A DNA stretch of 53,183 nucleotides from Saccoglossus kowalevskii (taxonomy: Eukaryota > Hemichordata > Enteropneusta > Harrimaniidae), in the NCBI RefSeq assembly GCF_000003605.2, contig NW_003123906.1, forward strand, positions 45,433-98,615, written 5' to 3'. Under the pieces are notes generated by a model. The model made no database searches. It was given only the letters and a program-made list of their open reading frames with translations, and had not been told where the DNA came from. Below are positions 12,721 to 24,776 of the stretch, piece after piece. Both the position numbers and the translations under genes were made by a program. The stretch's first letter is position 1. Each line of letters opens with the position of its first letter.

Positions 12721-13508
12721 GTTATGCAGCATGCGTACAAAGTTCTTGTCTCAAATGTAGAGTAAAGGTAATCTACTCATGTAGTTTACGTTGCGTACAA
12801 TCTGTATCTTACAAGCCTTTTGATGGATGTTATATATACTTTGACAAGTTTAGCCTCAAGATATGTAATTTACTCTCTTTTTTTCGAGACCTTCAGTGTT
12901 TTTCCATATAACAGAAAAACTAATTCCATAAGGCACATACCATCAGCAATTGCAATCGACAAGTCATGTGGTCTTTAATCGACAAAGAGTTTTTTGTATC
13001 TAAATCGCGATGTGTGAGGGCGCACTTCACTTACACCTGCTGTGACACTGGTATTTAATGACAAAGAACGTTGACCTATGTATGTATCAGGGTAACTGTC
13101 GATTAGATGCTACTAAAGCGAATGATTTTTTGTTTGTTTTTCTGGAAAACTTAAATGTAGAAGGATGACAAATATTGTGTTTTTTGCCTCTTTTCGTTTT
13201 ATTGAGTTTGAGCCCGGATAGCATGTTATTTTTTTTACTGGCGAGAACTTGATTACATACATTGAACTTCAGCATTTTTTTATTTTTCAAACTGTGTTGT
13301 CTGTGGAAATCTAAGCACTGATTTTTTATGTAAATGTGATTATAGAAAGTAGTGAAATTAAATTCAATGAGCCTTCGGTTATCGTCAATTTCAGTGTCCA
13401 CGACCATGTGACATGGGGTGACGCAAACACGATTAAGTTTAATCAAAAACGATAATGTAAACAATGAAATGTTAATCATTTCCAAAATATAAATTTTAAA
13501 TATGTGAT
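12721..13508. other. Spacer between the tandem genes
   Basis: It contains the 3' flank of copy 2, part of which resembles the 3' flank of copy 1. A 132-codon minus frame (13087-13485) lies past the AATAAA of copy 2. It is lysine- and asparagine-rich with no splice or start support, and I do not call it a gene. Confidence 0.4.
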
Positions 13509-13514
13509 TTTATT
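13509..13514 (-). terminator. Polyadenylation signal AATAAA of tandem gene copy 2
   Basis: It lies about 195 bp past the stop codon at 13708-13710 on the minus strand, in a position comparable to the signal of copy 1. Confidence 0.4.
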
Positions 13515-13707
13515 CTGTATTCAGTCTAATGCTGTATAATGTGTAATACGACAACACGCGTACCATGGACAATGTTAGCGATAGCTGCTGTCGCATGGCA
13601 ACACTCGGTATGTGATACAATAACATCACGCGGTGCCATGGTAACGCGTAGGGAATGTTGATGTTTATATTGCAGTTATATGGTATTCACAATGGAATTG
13701 TTAGTCA

Positions 13708-16700
13708 CTACATTTCTGTTGTTATTTCGAATGTGCCTTCAGTTGACGTCATGGCATCGGAAGAAACCGCTTTGTTGGAAATGCCTTCTTTTTTCGCTCT
13801 CCTCTGCCTGTGTATGCAAAGTATAAATACATTGTTATCATACACAATGCATTGTTACAAAATCATATAACGCATTGTTACAAAATCATAACGCATTGTT
13901 ACAAAATCATATAACGCATTGTTACAAAATCATAACGCATTGTTTCAAAATCACAACGCATTGTTACAAAATGACAATACATTGTAGAAAATCGCAATAC
14001 ATTGTTGCAAACACGCGTGGTGTGATTGTATTTTTTCAAACCAATACCGAAACTGACTACATGTATACAACGAAAATCAATTCATGAATCATCGGTCACG
14101 TCACATGACTCTCCATTTGCTCACCTGAGTCCGATGTACCATGGAAACCAACTAATGCCAAATAATACAAATACCAGACCATAGATGACCAATACAGTCA
14201 TCGGTGGTGTTAGCACGGGGAACAGATCGCCATCATCGGTATCGTCACTGTTACTGCTCGCCAAAGCACCAACGCCTTTGCCCTGAAAGTACATTCAATT
14301 TGAAGAAGCAACAAAGATTGTAATACGCCTTGTTTATACTAAACCAAACAATCCGCGTTTACTAGTTTCGTTGTTATTCACAATATCGATTACTAGGAAA
14401 GTAATCTTTCTGTATTCCAAACAGTACCCGTTTAATAGATTCTCTGTTCCCAATAATGCTCATCAAGTAGGAGAAAACTTTTGCTCAGAATGAGGTTTTC
14501 CTTACATGATCCAAATGAAGAGAACAACTTTTCCCCATCACCCTTTAAAAACGCAACATGTAGTTCACCATGGTACATACATGAAACCGTGTTCTCGTAG
14601 CGGCATATATAAAATCCAAGAATCATTAGTTACGCGGTTATATTACTATTTATGTTTTGTGTACTCACCTGTGCATCTTGGAAATCTGTATTCTTTGATT
14701 TCCCTGCAACAGAAACAGTTAGTAGGATTTATGCGAATCTCACGTCGCCATATCATGTATTGATGCACAGTACGAATCAAGGGTCAGTGCGCTCTCATGG
14801 TATATCACTGCTAAACACCTGCGCAAAGATTTCAGAGCGAATCAATTTGTTTTCTACGAGGGGGGGGGTGTCTAACAAAGGTAGTAAATACTAAATGGTT
14901 CTCAGTAAAATACCACTGGACCTGATTGTATTTTGTTTATTAAATATGCAATGTGTACAACTTTGATTTTTTTATTATTATCAAATAATTGTTGCAATTG
15001 CATCTCGATAAAAATCATGGGGTATGATTATTGTAAAGAAAATGATGTTTTTGCTGCAACTTTTAGTGTCAATGAATGCATGTATAAGTAAACCCGCGTA
15101 TTTCATCTAACGGATGCTACGTTTGCAACCAAAAAAGTAATATTTTATGGAAATTATATACTGTTTTCCGCATCAAGAATATGAAAGAAATGTAAAATAC
15201 TCGTTATCCGTGATACCTCGCCAAACTATATACAAAATATTTTTATTTATTTGTTTCATCGCATCTTGTCTATTATTATCTCAATTCTTCAAAATCCGAT
15301 GGTGGACTTTGAATGTAGCGATATTTACGGTCATTCTGCTTTAAGATTCACAGCAAATACAGAGAAGAAGTGATATGCGAGTATACATGTATTAATAATT
15401 TAGAAAGAATACATGTAAATATAAGTAGGGCACCATATTTAGGATTCAGTCATCGGAAATATGTATTCAGATGACTATTTGATGTAATGTATGCGAACTT
15501 GGGATTTGAGTCAACATTTCATCCATCAAGGTGGATGCGGATGTGCTGCTGGTGGCCGAGTACAAACCGCGTATAAGCAAGTTTAGAACAAATCCTTAGA
15601 TCATATCTGGCAAGACTCGCATTTAAGATTCCTGCTTCAGAAAACTCAGCCGGCTTGACATGAACTGATACAAAATTTTTACTAGTACCAGCATTTGGGC
15701 GTTTTGGTTTCAATTGACTCGAAAAAAGAACAAAAAACAAACAAACAACAACAACATTGTTTTTGATAACGGTCATCGATTATGTGATCACACGACAACA
15801 TTGATACCATTTTTACTTCCTCCAACGGAGGTTATGATTTTGACAGCGTTGATTTGTCTGTCAGCGTGATAACAATAATTACTAGTATATATGTATATGA
15901 ATTATCATTTAATTTTTAGGAGCGTTGTCCGTGATATAAGCACCAACCCATTCAATTGTTGTGGAGATATGATCAGGGTGACCATGGAAACACAAATTTT
16001 AAGAACGATGTTTCATTTATAACTCAAGAGATTATGAATGGGTTCGAATGAAATTGTCAGAGGAGGGCGCCATGGACGTTAGAAGTAATCGAATAGATTT
16101 CGGTGCAGATGTGGATACAGTTGCCATGGTAACATCAATTTTGGGAATGATTTGTTTGTATCTAACTCTAAACTCAGATGAAAAAGGAATCAAATCTAAG
16201 AAAGCTAGAACTACGCTGTAAAGAGATACCTTTTCATGGGCATCTACTGACTGAGCTGGGATTGAAAGTAGACCCTAACAAAGTAAATGCGATTCTAGAA
16301 ATGCCAAAACCTGAGAATCCAGAGGTTGTGCAACGACTAAACGGAATGGTAAATTACCTAAGTCGCTTCCTACCACACCTCTCAGATGTAATGAAGCCAG
16401 TCAGATAGCTCACATATGATGACACGAAATGGAAATGGACTGAAGTGCATGACTCACACTTGACACGTTAAAAACACTGATGGCATCAGCTCCAATTCTG
16501 GAATATTATAATACAGATAACAGTTTAGAAATTCAAAGTTGATAGTAGCCAGTTTGGGCACAGTTCTCGTGCAAAATGGTCGCCCGATCGCTTATGTTAA
16601 GTGAGATACGCACAGATTGAAAATTAGATGCTTGCAGTCATTTACTCGATGGAAAAATTTCATTAATATATTTACGGCCGGCATACCAAAGTATACAGTG

Positions 16701-19700
16701 ATCACAAGTCACTACAAACAATACAGAAAAAGGCTCTGCACAAAGCACCCAAAAGACTGTGAAGAATTATGATCCGTCTCCACAACTACGACACAGCGAT
16801 TATATACTGCAAAGGCAAGGTGATGTTCCCCGCAGACACATTACCCAGAGCGTATCTACCACCAAATGACAGTCAATGAAGAAACCATATTTGATAGAAT
16901 CAAAATGGCCATCTTTCTACTTATACGCGAGGAATGATTAACACAAATTCGCAATGAAACAGAACATGACGAGTCTCTACAATTCCTCTGAAACCCAATA
17001 CTGCAATCTCGCACTGCCAACACAGGTCTCACCATATTTCAATTTTCGTGATGAAATATCCGTTCAAGATGGTCCTATCTTCAGAGGTGAAAAGGTAGTA
17101 ATTCCACACACGCTCAGAAAAGACCTGATGACCAAAATACATTCATCACACATGGGAATTGAAGGATGCTTGCGAAGAGCACATGAATGTACCTACTGGC
17201 CTGGGATATCAGCTGATGTAAACAATTACATATCATTCTGTGAAGCTTGTAGAATATATAAAACTAACCAATGTAACCAACTTCCACATAGACCATGGCA
17301 AAAGGTCGCATCAGACCTCTTCACATATGACAATGCTGACTACCTCGTCACCGTTGACTACTACAGTGACTATTACGAACTAGACAAACTACACAACACC
17401 AAATCTACAACTGTTATCAAGGCAACCAAGTGACATTTTGCTCGACACGGTCTCCCTGAGCAGTTTATTTCCGGTGATGGACCTCGGTACATCTCAAATG
17501 AATTTGAGTCATTCGCCAAAGAATGGGACTTCGAGCATTTCCAAATAAGCTCAACAGCAAAGCTAGCGGCAAGGTTGAATTAGCGGTAAAGAAAGCCAAG
17601 CGTATCCCGAAGAGAACAAGAAAATCCAGCAGTGACCTACATCTTGCACTGTTTGACCAACGCAATACTCCAACACAGGCAATAGGATCAAGCCCAGTTC
17701 AGCGACTAGTGAGTCGTAGAACAAGAACTTTACTACCAACTTCAGCTAGTTTATTACAACCGAGCAACACTGAACACGAACGAAACAAAAAGTGAAGAAA
17801 AAAAAAACAGGCTAAATACTTCAACAAACACGCTCATGACCTGCCCGCCCTAGACGAAGGAGATATTGTTAGGATGAAGCCGTTCATCCTTGTTCAGAAG
17901 CAATGGCGCAAAGCAGTTGAATCATCCGACGCTATATACAGACACAACAGACACTGACAAATCCAACATTCCGCCAACTACACAACAACCACCCTCTGCA
18001 CAACACTTAGCAAGTGATAGTCCTCAACCCTGTACCAACTTGCAACTTGACAAAACCACATCACCGACAAAGAAACCGTCTATATCAGCTAGTAACAGAG
18101 ATTCACCAATCAGGTCTAGAAGCGGTCGCATAATCAAGACACCCTCACATTTAAGGGGCTACGTGACTTATATGTATGACTTCTGTGACATTGACATTGA
18201 TTATGAACTCTGCCAATAACTTTCTATACAAACATATGGCAACCTTCTTGCTTTATTTATTTTATACCATTCTATGACTTTTCCATTGACATAACCTTTT
18301 CATTCGTTTGGACAATTGTTTAGTGCACGATTCCAGGATTATGATATGTCGTATTTGTTATATTCGAATGTTAATGTTATCGTTCTAAAATATGAATCCA
18401 GTAATGAAGACCACAAACTGTTATTAACTCTTTACTTTCCAAACACAGAAAGGATGTTACAATATGTCATTATTGAACAGATGCTCAATTGTTTTAGCAT
18501 ATAATATTTGAATTAGCGTATAGCCAGAACGAGGCTATGACCTGAGGTCATTCTTTGCGCATGTCGTTGTAAATCCAAGATGTCCGCCTCCAATGTGATT
18601 AAATCAGTACTGTTCAAACAATGACGAATCGCACTCTGATTATACGAAAACAGCACTCAGTACCAGTGGATGCCTTCTCTGTTTCGTAACGAAAGTTTAT
18701 ATATTTTCCAAAATGTTAACATTTTGCAAAACAAGTATCCAAGCTAAAGATCTGTGTTGTGTTATGTGTGTATCAGGGTTCATTCTAGGCCGCGATATCC
18801 ACACGATATCCACACGATATCCACGCGATATCCACACGATATCCACACGATATCCACGCGATATCGAGTTCCCAGGCTATTTTGTAATTTCCTTTGAAAT
18901 TTTCAGGAACAATTGTTCTGGTCTGGCACATTCAAAGGCATTGTGAAAAAAAATATTCAATGGAAATACTAGTACTACAAACTTTTGTTCCATAATCCTA
19001 GTGAACATATGTTTTTTTAAACAAGTCAAAATGCCATTCGATAAACCTATGCCTTCGAAAGTTAAATACTAGTAGTTTTAAACACAATTTAACCAAAAAC
19101 GGACATTTTCAATTCATTTTCGATAGCGTTAGCAACCACATAAAAATGCATCATACTGTTGAAAAGTTGGCAAAATAAGCTCTCATATGGTATATGACAT
19201 GACAAAATTAACGTATTTGTTAGTAGTGTAGTTTAATGTTTAAAATTTCTATAAATCATTGTGCAGCGCCACCTTAAGNNNNNNNNNNNNNNNNNNNNNN
19301 NNNNNNNNNNNNNNNNNNNNNNNNNNNNNNNNNNNNNNNNNNNNNNNNNNNNNNNNNNNNNNNNNNNNNNNNNNNNNNNNNNNNNNNNNNNNNNNNNNNN
19401 NNNNNNNNNNNNNNNNNNNNNNNNNNNNNNNNNNNNNNNNNNNNNNNNNNNNNNNNNNNNNNNNNNNNNNNNNNNNNNNNNNNNNNNNNNNNNNNNNNNN
19501 NNNNNNNNNNNNNNNNNNNNNNNNNNNAGTCCATAAAGAATAATATCATATGTTCGAATTGCAGTTCAGAGTAGTAAGTGGATTCATTTGACGTGTCTGA
19601 CATGACAATAGTGTAACCTCATTTATCAGTTAGTACATATCTTTAATATAAAAAACTTCATAATTTAGTAGTTGCTTTTATTTTTTGAATACATAATTTC

Positions 19701-22025
19701 TCGTAAGTAAATTGTACCCTGAATCTTTTCTAAAATATGTCTGTCTTCTTATACACGACTCCGTAAAAGATTAATATGATAGCTTTTGATGTCAAATAGA
19801 ATAAGTAGGTTATATTTCCACCTACCATGCAGACTATAATTTATTTTTTGCATTTGTTTGATATAAAAGGGTCATCGGTTGTTGAACTTAGACCGATAAA
19901 TAAAACACACCTGCTCCTGTTGCCTGTATGAAGAACATCGAACACATTCCTGGGGTATTTGAAACCAAAAAATGTCATTCCAGCTTACAGTCAGATGACA
20001 ATTTCGGTTTCAAATACCCCAGTAAAGTGTTCTATGTTCTTAGTGTAATTAGGTGTTCGTATACAAGGGATTTTTCCACACAAAAACGCCGAATTCGGCC
20101 GAACGTTGTCATCGGTTGGTTTAATATAACCCCAACGGATCGTATTTTTATGAAAGATTGGTATTTTTATCCAGATGTGTAGGAATCTGAAAAACGCGTT
20201 TCACAACTTGTCTCTTATTTAGTTTTATGCTGCATTCAAGATGGCGGCGCCCATAAAGTGAACATCGTATACATATTTATTTTATTATCACGTGTGCGCC
20301 AGCTGACTGTGTATACATCCATGCTAACCATACGTCATATAAACTGAGACAAACTTCTCAGCGCTCATTAAAATATATCTAGATGTGTAATCCGCACTTG
20401 AAGACAAAGATGTACAGTTTGTAGTTTGTAGTATGTTATTATACATGTACCAACCATTTATGCTCATATTGTGAATGAAAAAAAGGAAACGTTTTGAAAC
20501 ATTGACGCCATGGTGACATCAAATCTTCCGGATTCGGTATCATATATGTGTATATTAGTTCATCTCATTGCCTCCTCGTGGCCAACAAATACTACACTGC
20601 TTTTTTTAAATAATGTGTTCCTTTCAGACAAACAGTAACCTTGACCTGACTTTGACCTAATCATGTCATATTAAATCTGTTCATTGTGTATGCCAATTTG
20701 GTGTTTAATAACTGTATCCCGATCTCATCTGTAAGTGACACAAAATAAAAATGTCGTATTTGCTTCGTCGTAATAATTGGAACTATGACGTCATTTTTAC
20801 ATCATATCTCACGAAAACATGAACATAATATTATATTCGCATAGCTCACCATCTCTCCGTAGACTACAAATTTTGTTATCACGTTAAGATAAAATAAACA
20901 ATGACGATGACCCGACTTTGACCCAGTCACTTAAAATCGGACACACCATCCAACATTATTTTCTTGGACTAACATAGTTTGTATACAAAGTTTGGTGTTG
21001 TTATCCGCTGCGTCGCGATCACGCCTGAGAAGCATGAGAAAATGAGAGCATCAGATAGCCCAGACGGATTACTTGGCCGAATTATTGAGAGCCCAGGCGG
21101 ACGGCATAGTACGCGTCCCCGTGATAGCAGGGATTACTGTCGAACATCAAATGAATTGCTTTGCCGATTCAAAATGTTTCTAAAACTTGTCAATATTTAG
21201 TATTCCCTAATATCTTACCGAGTACTGAGTACAATTGAATCTGTAATGTTGTATTTGCGGGCAGTGATGAAAATGCACGACTGGAATGCCCACATTTGGG
21301 AATGGAATCGCCCGATGGCGTTCAAGTTGCTATGTAAGCGTTCTAAAGTAAAAAAAAACGTTATCCCGTCGATCCCACTTTTAGCGTTGGTTCTTTGTTT
21401 AAAAAAAAAGACTAAAATATCGAGAGTCAAAATAGTTTAGTTGTTAATATCGAACAATGATTGCGTAAGTTCATACAGCAAGGTGACCAACACTCGCAAG
21501 GCTGCAGAAAATTTTATCTCTCGCACGGGCGTTCGATGTAGGAATTCCGTGAATAAAATAATATTTTCAAATAAAATCATATTTCTCTTATATATTTTGT
21601 CTGTGTTTTTCTATCACCTCCCTCCTATATTTCATTATATTTCTCCTATCCGCGATTAATTGAAACGATTGACATAGGCCACACTTCACTGTGTATACAT
21701 ATATTTATTTCACGACCCGGAGTTTTTCTTTTATACCAGGCCAAAAAATAAGACAAGATCAAAAGATATAGCGTAGTGTGGGTTGAAATGCGTAAAATAC
21801 CGCCGCCGCTTAAACAATGGAACGCATCAGGTTGGTCCGATACCGTGGCGTTCTTTAACCATTTTTGTTTGGAACAAGTCCGTTTTAGCCCTTATTACCC
21901 ACTTTTCGCAACTCCGTACAACGTAGCTATAATGAGTACGTACCGTGTCCAGCCAAAACAGTCCCAATCAAACCAAATACCAGTATGAGTAGAGCAACGT
22001 GTGATGATAGCCTCAAGTACGCCAT
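13708..22025 (-). CDS. Small single-pass membrane protein, tandem copy 2 (four exons)
   Basis: Exons on the minus strand: 21944-22025, 14669-14703, 14125-14282 and 13708-13807. Sites are GT-AG with the same phases as copy 1 (1, 0, 2), giving 124 residues. The signal peptide (MAYLRLSSHVALLILVFGL) and the membrane helix (residues 67-88, ending SWFPWY) are nearly identical to copy 1, as is LRQRR. The ectodomain differs: it is 5 residues longer and more acidic (SSNSDDTDDGD). The cytoplasmic tail is 3 residues shorter and ends EITTEM, keeping ISNKAVS. So helix and juxtamembrane are constrained and the outside is freer. Intron 1 is 7240 bp against 690 bp in copy 1, through insertion of a gypsy remnant and other repeats. 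No stop or frameshift is seen, so both copies look functional. Confidence 0.9.
13849..14008. repeat. Minisatellite in intron 3 of copy 2
   Basis: Tandem units of GCATTGTTACAAAATCATAAC, 21 or 23 bp long (with or without an extra AT), alternate at first (23, 21, 23, 21), then 21, 21 and about 20, decaying rightward. The first four units thus form two 44-bp higher-order units. Intron 3 of copy 1 has only the ancestral short motif (TTGTTACAAA at about 10611-10640), so the array expanded after the duplication. Confidence 0.9.
14863..14872. repeat. Poly-G run in intron 1 of copy 2
   Basis: A G homopolymer of roughly 9-10 bases, likely length-variable and error-prone in sequencing. Confidence 0.6.
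15816..16110. repeat. Dispersed invertebrate-type repeat
   Basis: It starts with the small palindrome CCTCC-AAC-GGAGG (15819-15831), then GTTATG, a TTTGTCTGT block, and further right CTCAAGAGATTATGAATGGG followed by TTCGAATGAAATTGTCAG. This layout resembles an abundant short repeat I know from marine invertebrate genomes. Identification is from memory of the motif order only. It lies just left of the gypsy remnant. Confidence 0.4.
16178..18219 (+). pseudogene. Ty3/gypsy retrotransposon pol remnant, 5'-truncated
   Basis: Plus-strand broken frames run in the order of a gypsy pol. The end of reverse transcriptase (16178-16408, with GLKVDPNKV and NYLSRFLPHL) comes first. RNase H follows in several frames (about 16440-16860, with NGRPIAYV). 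The integrase zinc finger comes next (16954-17280; H-x3-H in IHSSH, C-x2-C in CEAC). The integrase core then shows the first D in ASDLF, the second in SGDGP, and a possible catalytic E in GKVE after an internal deletion. The C-terminus ends GRIIKTPSHLRG. Gag, protease and most of RT are missing, and no paired LTRs were found. It lies antisense within intron 1 of copy 2. It is inactive. Confidence 0.88.
18790..18866. repeat. 11-bp tandem repeat with 33-bp higher-order period
   Basis: Seven units of CGATATCCACA or close variants run in tandem. Every third unit carries CGCGATATC instead of CACGATATC, giving a 33-bp super-unit present about twice. It lies in intron 1 of copy 2, right of the gypsy remnant. 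The regular EcoRV-type GATATC every 11 bp puts the motif nearly on one face of the helix. Confidence 0.9.
19279..19527. other. Assembly gap (249 N)
   Basis: This is an unsequenced run of N inside intron 1 of copy 2. Open frames crossing it are artefacts. Confidence 0.99.
19931..20041. repeat. 111-bp imperfect hairpin
   Basis: The arms 19931-19978 and 19995-20041 are complementary at about 42 of 47 positions, separated by a 16-nt loop. The core TGGGGTATTTGAAACC is perfectly paired. It could be a microRNA-type precursor, a small palindromic mobile element or a recent inverted duplication. It lies in intron 1 of copy 2, so either strand could be transcribed. Confidence 0.85.
20620..21135. repeat. 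Two diverged units of a TTGACC-type repeat
   Basis: The left unit has ACCTTGACCTGACTTTGACC, then GCCAATTTGGTGTT. The right unit, about 270 bp on, has GATGACCCGACTTTGACCCA, then TACAAAGTTTGGTGTTG. The shared order suggests an old tandem or nested copy of one dispersed repeat. The open frame at 20979-21200 lies inside it and is not a gene. Confidence 0.45.
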
Positions 22026-22330
22026 TTTGGTTCCACTTGAACTTGACAATGGCCGGATTACAGCTTAAAATTCTACACTAATGAAAATAATTCAGAGAAA
22101 TGCCAAATTTTCGTTTGTGTGAAACGTACAAACTATGAAAATGACGGCAAATGCGTTGTTTTGAAAATACCGGCGATGTAGATCCGACTGTCTCCTCGTG
22201 ACTGTGCAAGTCTTTGGATTCGTTAATGATTACCATAATATCATACGCTGCCTAATATTGACACTCCACATTCTCATTGGTCAATCTGTGTCACGTGCAG
22301 CCTTGCTGTCAGACGATAACTTAGCAGAGC
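22026..22330 (-). promoter_or_regulatory. Promoter region of tandem gene copy 2
   Basis: Blocks shared with the copy 1 upstream region (GGCCGGATTACAG, TTCTACACTAAT, AATAATTCAGAGAAA) start about 20 bp from the start codon. A CCAAT box on the minus strand is at 22276-22280 and an E-box CACGTG at about 22292. The transcription start is not defined. Confidence 0.5.
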
Positions 22331-24600
22331 TTGAGATCAAAGCACGAGTATCCGAAAATGAATGTGTGTAAATATTCAATATGGGGTACATTTGTATCGA
22401 TCGTTTAAACAACAAACCCACCATTAATCTTGATCATTAAGAAATATTAGTCATTTTTATTTGACAATTCACATACCTGAGTGTTTTCACATGTCGTTTG
22501 CTGGTGAGCTTCTGTGCGTGACTGAAACCTAACCACAGTGTCTATTTCTTTCCTCTCGCGCGACCACTGCACGTATATTCATTTTGTTTGTACACCCCGG
22601 GATAATATAATCCAATAAAGGACTCCGCATTAACTATGATTAGTATTATAAATCACCACTATTAGAATTAGAAGCTTTAATGACGTCGTAGTTTTACATT
22701 ATTACATGATAATGTAAACCTCAGTTTGTAAGTAAATTCATTTCAACAAGGAGCTCCGAAATTTAGCTATTTTTTTCTCAATTCTAGTGGTGGTGATTAG
22801 TAACAATAATGAATTCCCTGCATCGACATATTTGGTTCGGGGATGAGTACAGAGCACGATTATGTGTTCGGCTGCGCCTCATGATGTTTGAATACAATCG
22901 TTCAAAGCACCCGTAATAATATCAATGACTTATCAATTACAAACTTGCATTGTGATTTGCATACCTAGCAAGCAACTATACCCACGCGTTATCCTACAAA
23001 ACTATTTTCCTGTAAGTCGCGCCCGCTAGTGACGAAGCGGCGCCATGATGTTAACATGGCGTAATCGTGGCCACTGTCGTTCAAAGTGACATCGTTAATT
23101 TGTTGTGTGGTCGTACGTCATTTAGATTTCTGCAACAGTAACTATGTTTTATTTAACTGTATTATCAACAATTATGTGGCCTTCTTTTCACTCATTTACA
23201 TCACGAAACCCTTTATCACTAGAGGGCGCGACCTATGGGAAAGCTGTATTGTTATTATACTCGTGGCATCACAAATTATTTATTCCACTCTCATTTGGCT
23301 CTACTTTTCTTCCCAGAAGTTCTAGCGCATATGACCTATAAATAGCGTGCGAGTTAAGACCTCTGTAAATCAGAGTGTTTTGGTTCGTGCTTATACTAGC
23401 TCGTGACGTCATTTATATCAACCGACTCTAAAAAAACAAGTGACATAATTTAGATATTGTTATGGATACTTATCACTTTGGCTCCATGTACCAGAGCACT
23501 CACAAATATAAATTTTGATAATGAGTCCCAAAAAACACGCACCAACTTCAAGAACAGCTGCATCAACATCAACTGACCTACAATTGTTAACGAAACATCA
23601 CATTTAATTTCTTCACATTTAGCGTTAAAACTCGATTACGGATTGTTAATTGTATGTGAAACTGGTTAAAATGAAAATATTATATTGTAACTTATACATT
23701 CTTTATTAATGATAGTAAAATAACATGTAAATACAATATACTAACGCGTCTATGTATCGTCTGTAGCTATGTGTCGACAATAATATTTATTGCAATGATA
23801 CGTGTTAACTGACATGTCAAAGGTCAAGATAATAAAACAAACATTCCATAGATCAAAAGCGGCGATAAGATAACACACCAAAGGAGATCTACAACATAAG
23901 TTGCACGTACCATAAACTGTTGTCATTTATTGACGAGCATGCGCAGTCGTATACACGTGCAGATATGATGTCCAGACACCGGGGCAATGTCATCGCCGCG
24001 AGCACGCCCATTGGTGTACGCTCATCGTGGCAATGAACACACAAACATTCTCCCCTTCGGCGATGACTGTCATGGTGACATTGGGTGCATTCGATTTGCA
24101 ACGACGATTTGATTAATTTGACTTTACTAAAATGGAGACTCTTATTAAATAAACACTAAACATAATGGTGTTTTTTTTTGTTTGGACATTTACATTATTT
24201 TTTTGAAAAAAAGAAAAATATTAGTTAGAAATCGTAAGAAAAAAAAACAGACATTATTTTATCAGAATATACATGTTTGCATGTTGTCAGCTGAATGCTC
24301 AATACTTGTTTTATTGCCCTAGAATCGCATTTCCGCCATCTTCAATCACAGTATCACGTCCAGGGCATGATTACCAAAAAATTAGCGTAGTAAAAGTTTT
24401 GTGGTTTTTGCCACAAAATGGCGCTGTGTGGTGGCAGAAATACTTTCGGTGTTCTGGCCGAAAGGATCTCTGGGAAGGAGAATGGACGTACATGCCATTC
24501 TATGAAACGGCCTAATTTAGTCGTTCGCCATTTAGAAAACAGTAAATCTCTCAAAATCTTATTTTTTTATCTGACGGACGACTGCAGATCAAAACGATAT
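22331..24600. other. Intergenic DNA between copy 2 and the next promoter
   Basis: No supported gene. A 70-codon minus frame at 23889-24101 has a C/H-rich start (CTQCHH, then CLCVHC), but no acceptor precedes it and no known zinc-finger spacing is seen. The stretch 24530-24605 resembles 44465-44535 (see findings). Confidence 0.35.
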
Positions 24601-24625
24601 CAACGCTGTTAACAGTTTTCAATTC

Positions 24626-24776
24626 ACCAATTAAAACCCACCTATTACTTCTCAACCAATCAGAATGCTCCATCGCAGTACTTTATATACAATACACGAT
24701 CTGTTTCCGAGTCTGACTCATTTCAAATATCGTAGTTCTCAAACACTGACCACGTTTTACACAAAGGTGAGCTTTC
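24626..24776 (+). promoter_or_regulatory. Candidate plus-strand promoter with non-coding first exon
   Basis: CCAAT boxes at about 24627-24631 and 24656-24660 are followed by a TATA box, TTTATATA, at 24682-24689. A start would fall about 30 bp later, near 24715. A consensus donor, ACAAAG/GTGAGC, follows 24776. The implied 60-nt exon has no start codon in a good context and would be 5' UTR. It could splice to the acceptor at 27647 in front of the ATGGCGGAC exon, but this is inferred. Confidence 0.5.

Noticed and set aside
13087-13485. 132-codon minus-strand frame
   Set aside because: It lies past the polyadenylation signal of copy 2, is rich in K, N and F as expected from AT-rich DNA, and has no splice or promoter support.
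18790-18866. CRISPR-like array
   Set aside because: The unit is 11 bp with no spacers, and the genome is animal-like.
19259-19603. Open frames crossing the N run
   Set aside because: Artefacts of an assembly gap.
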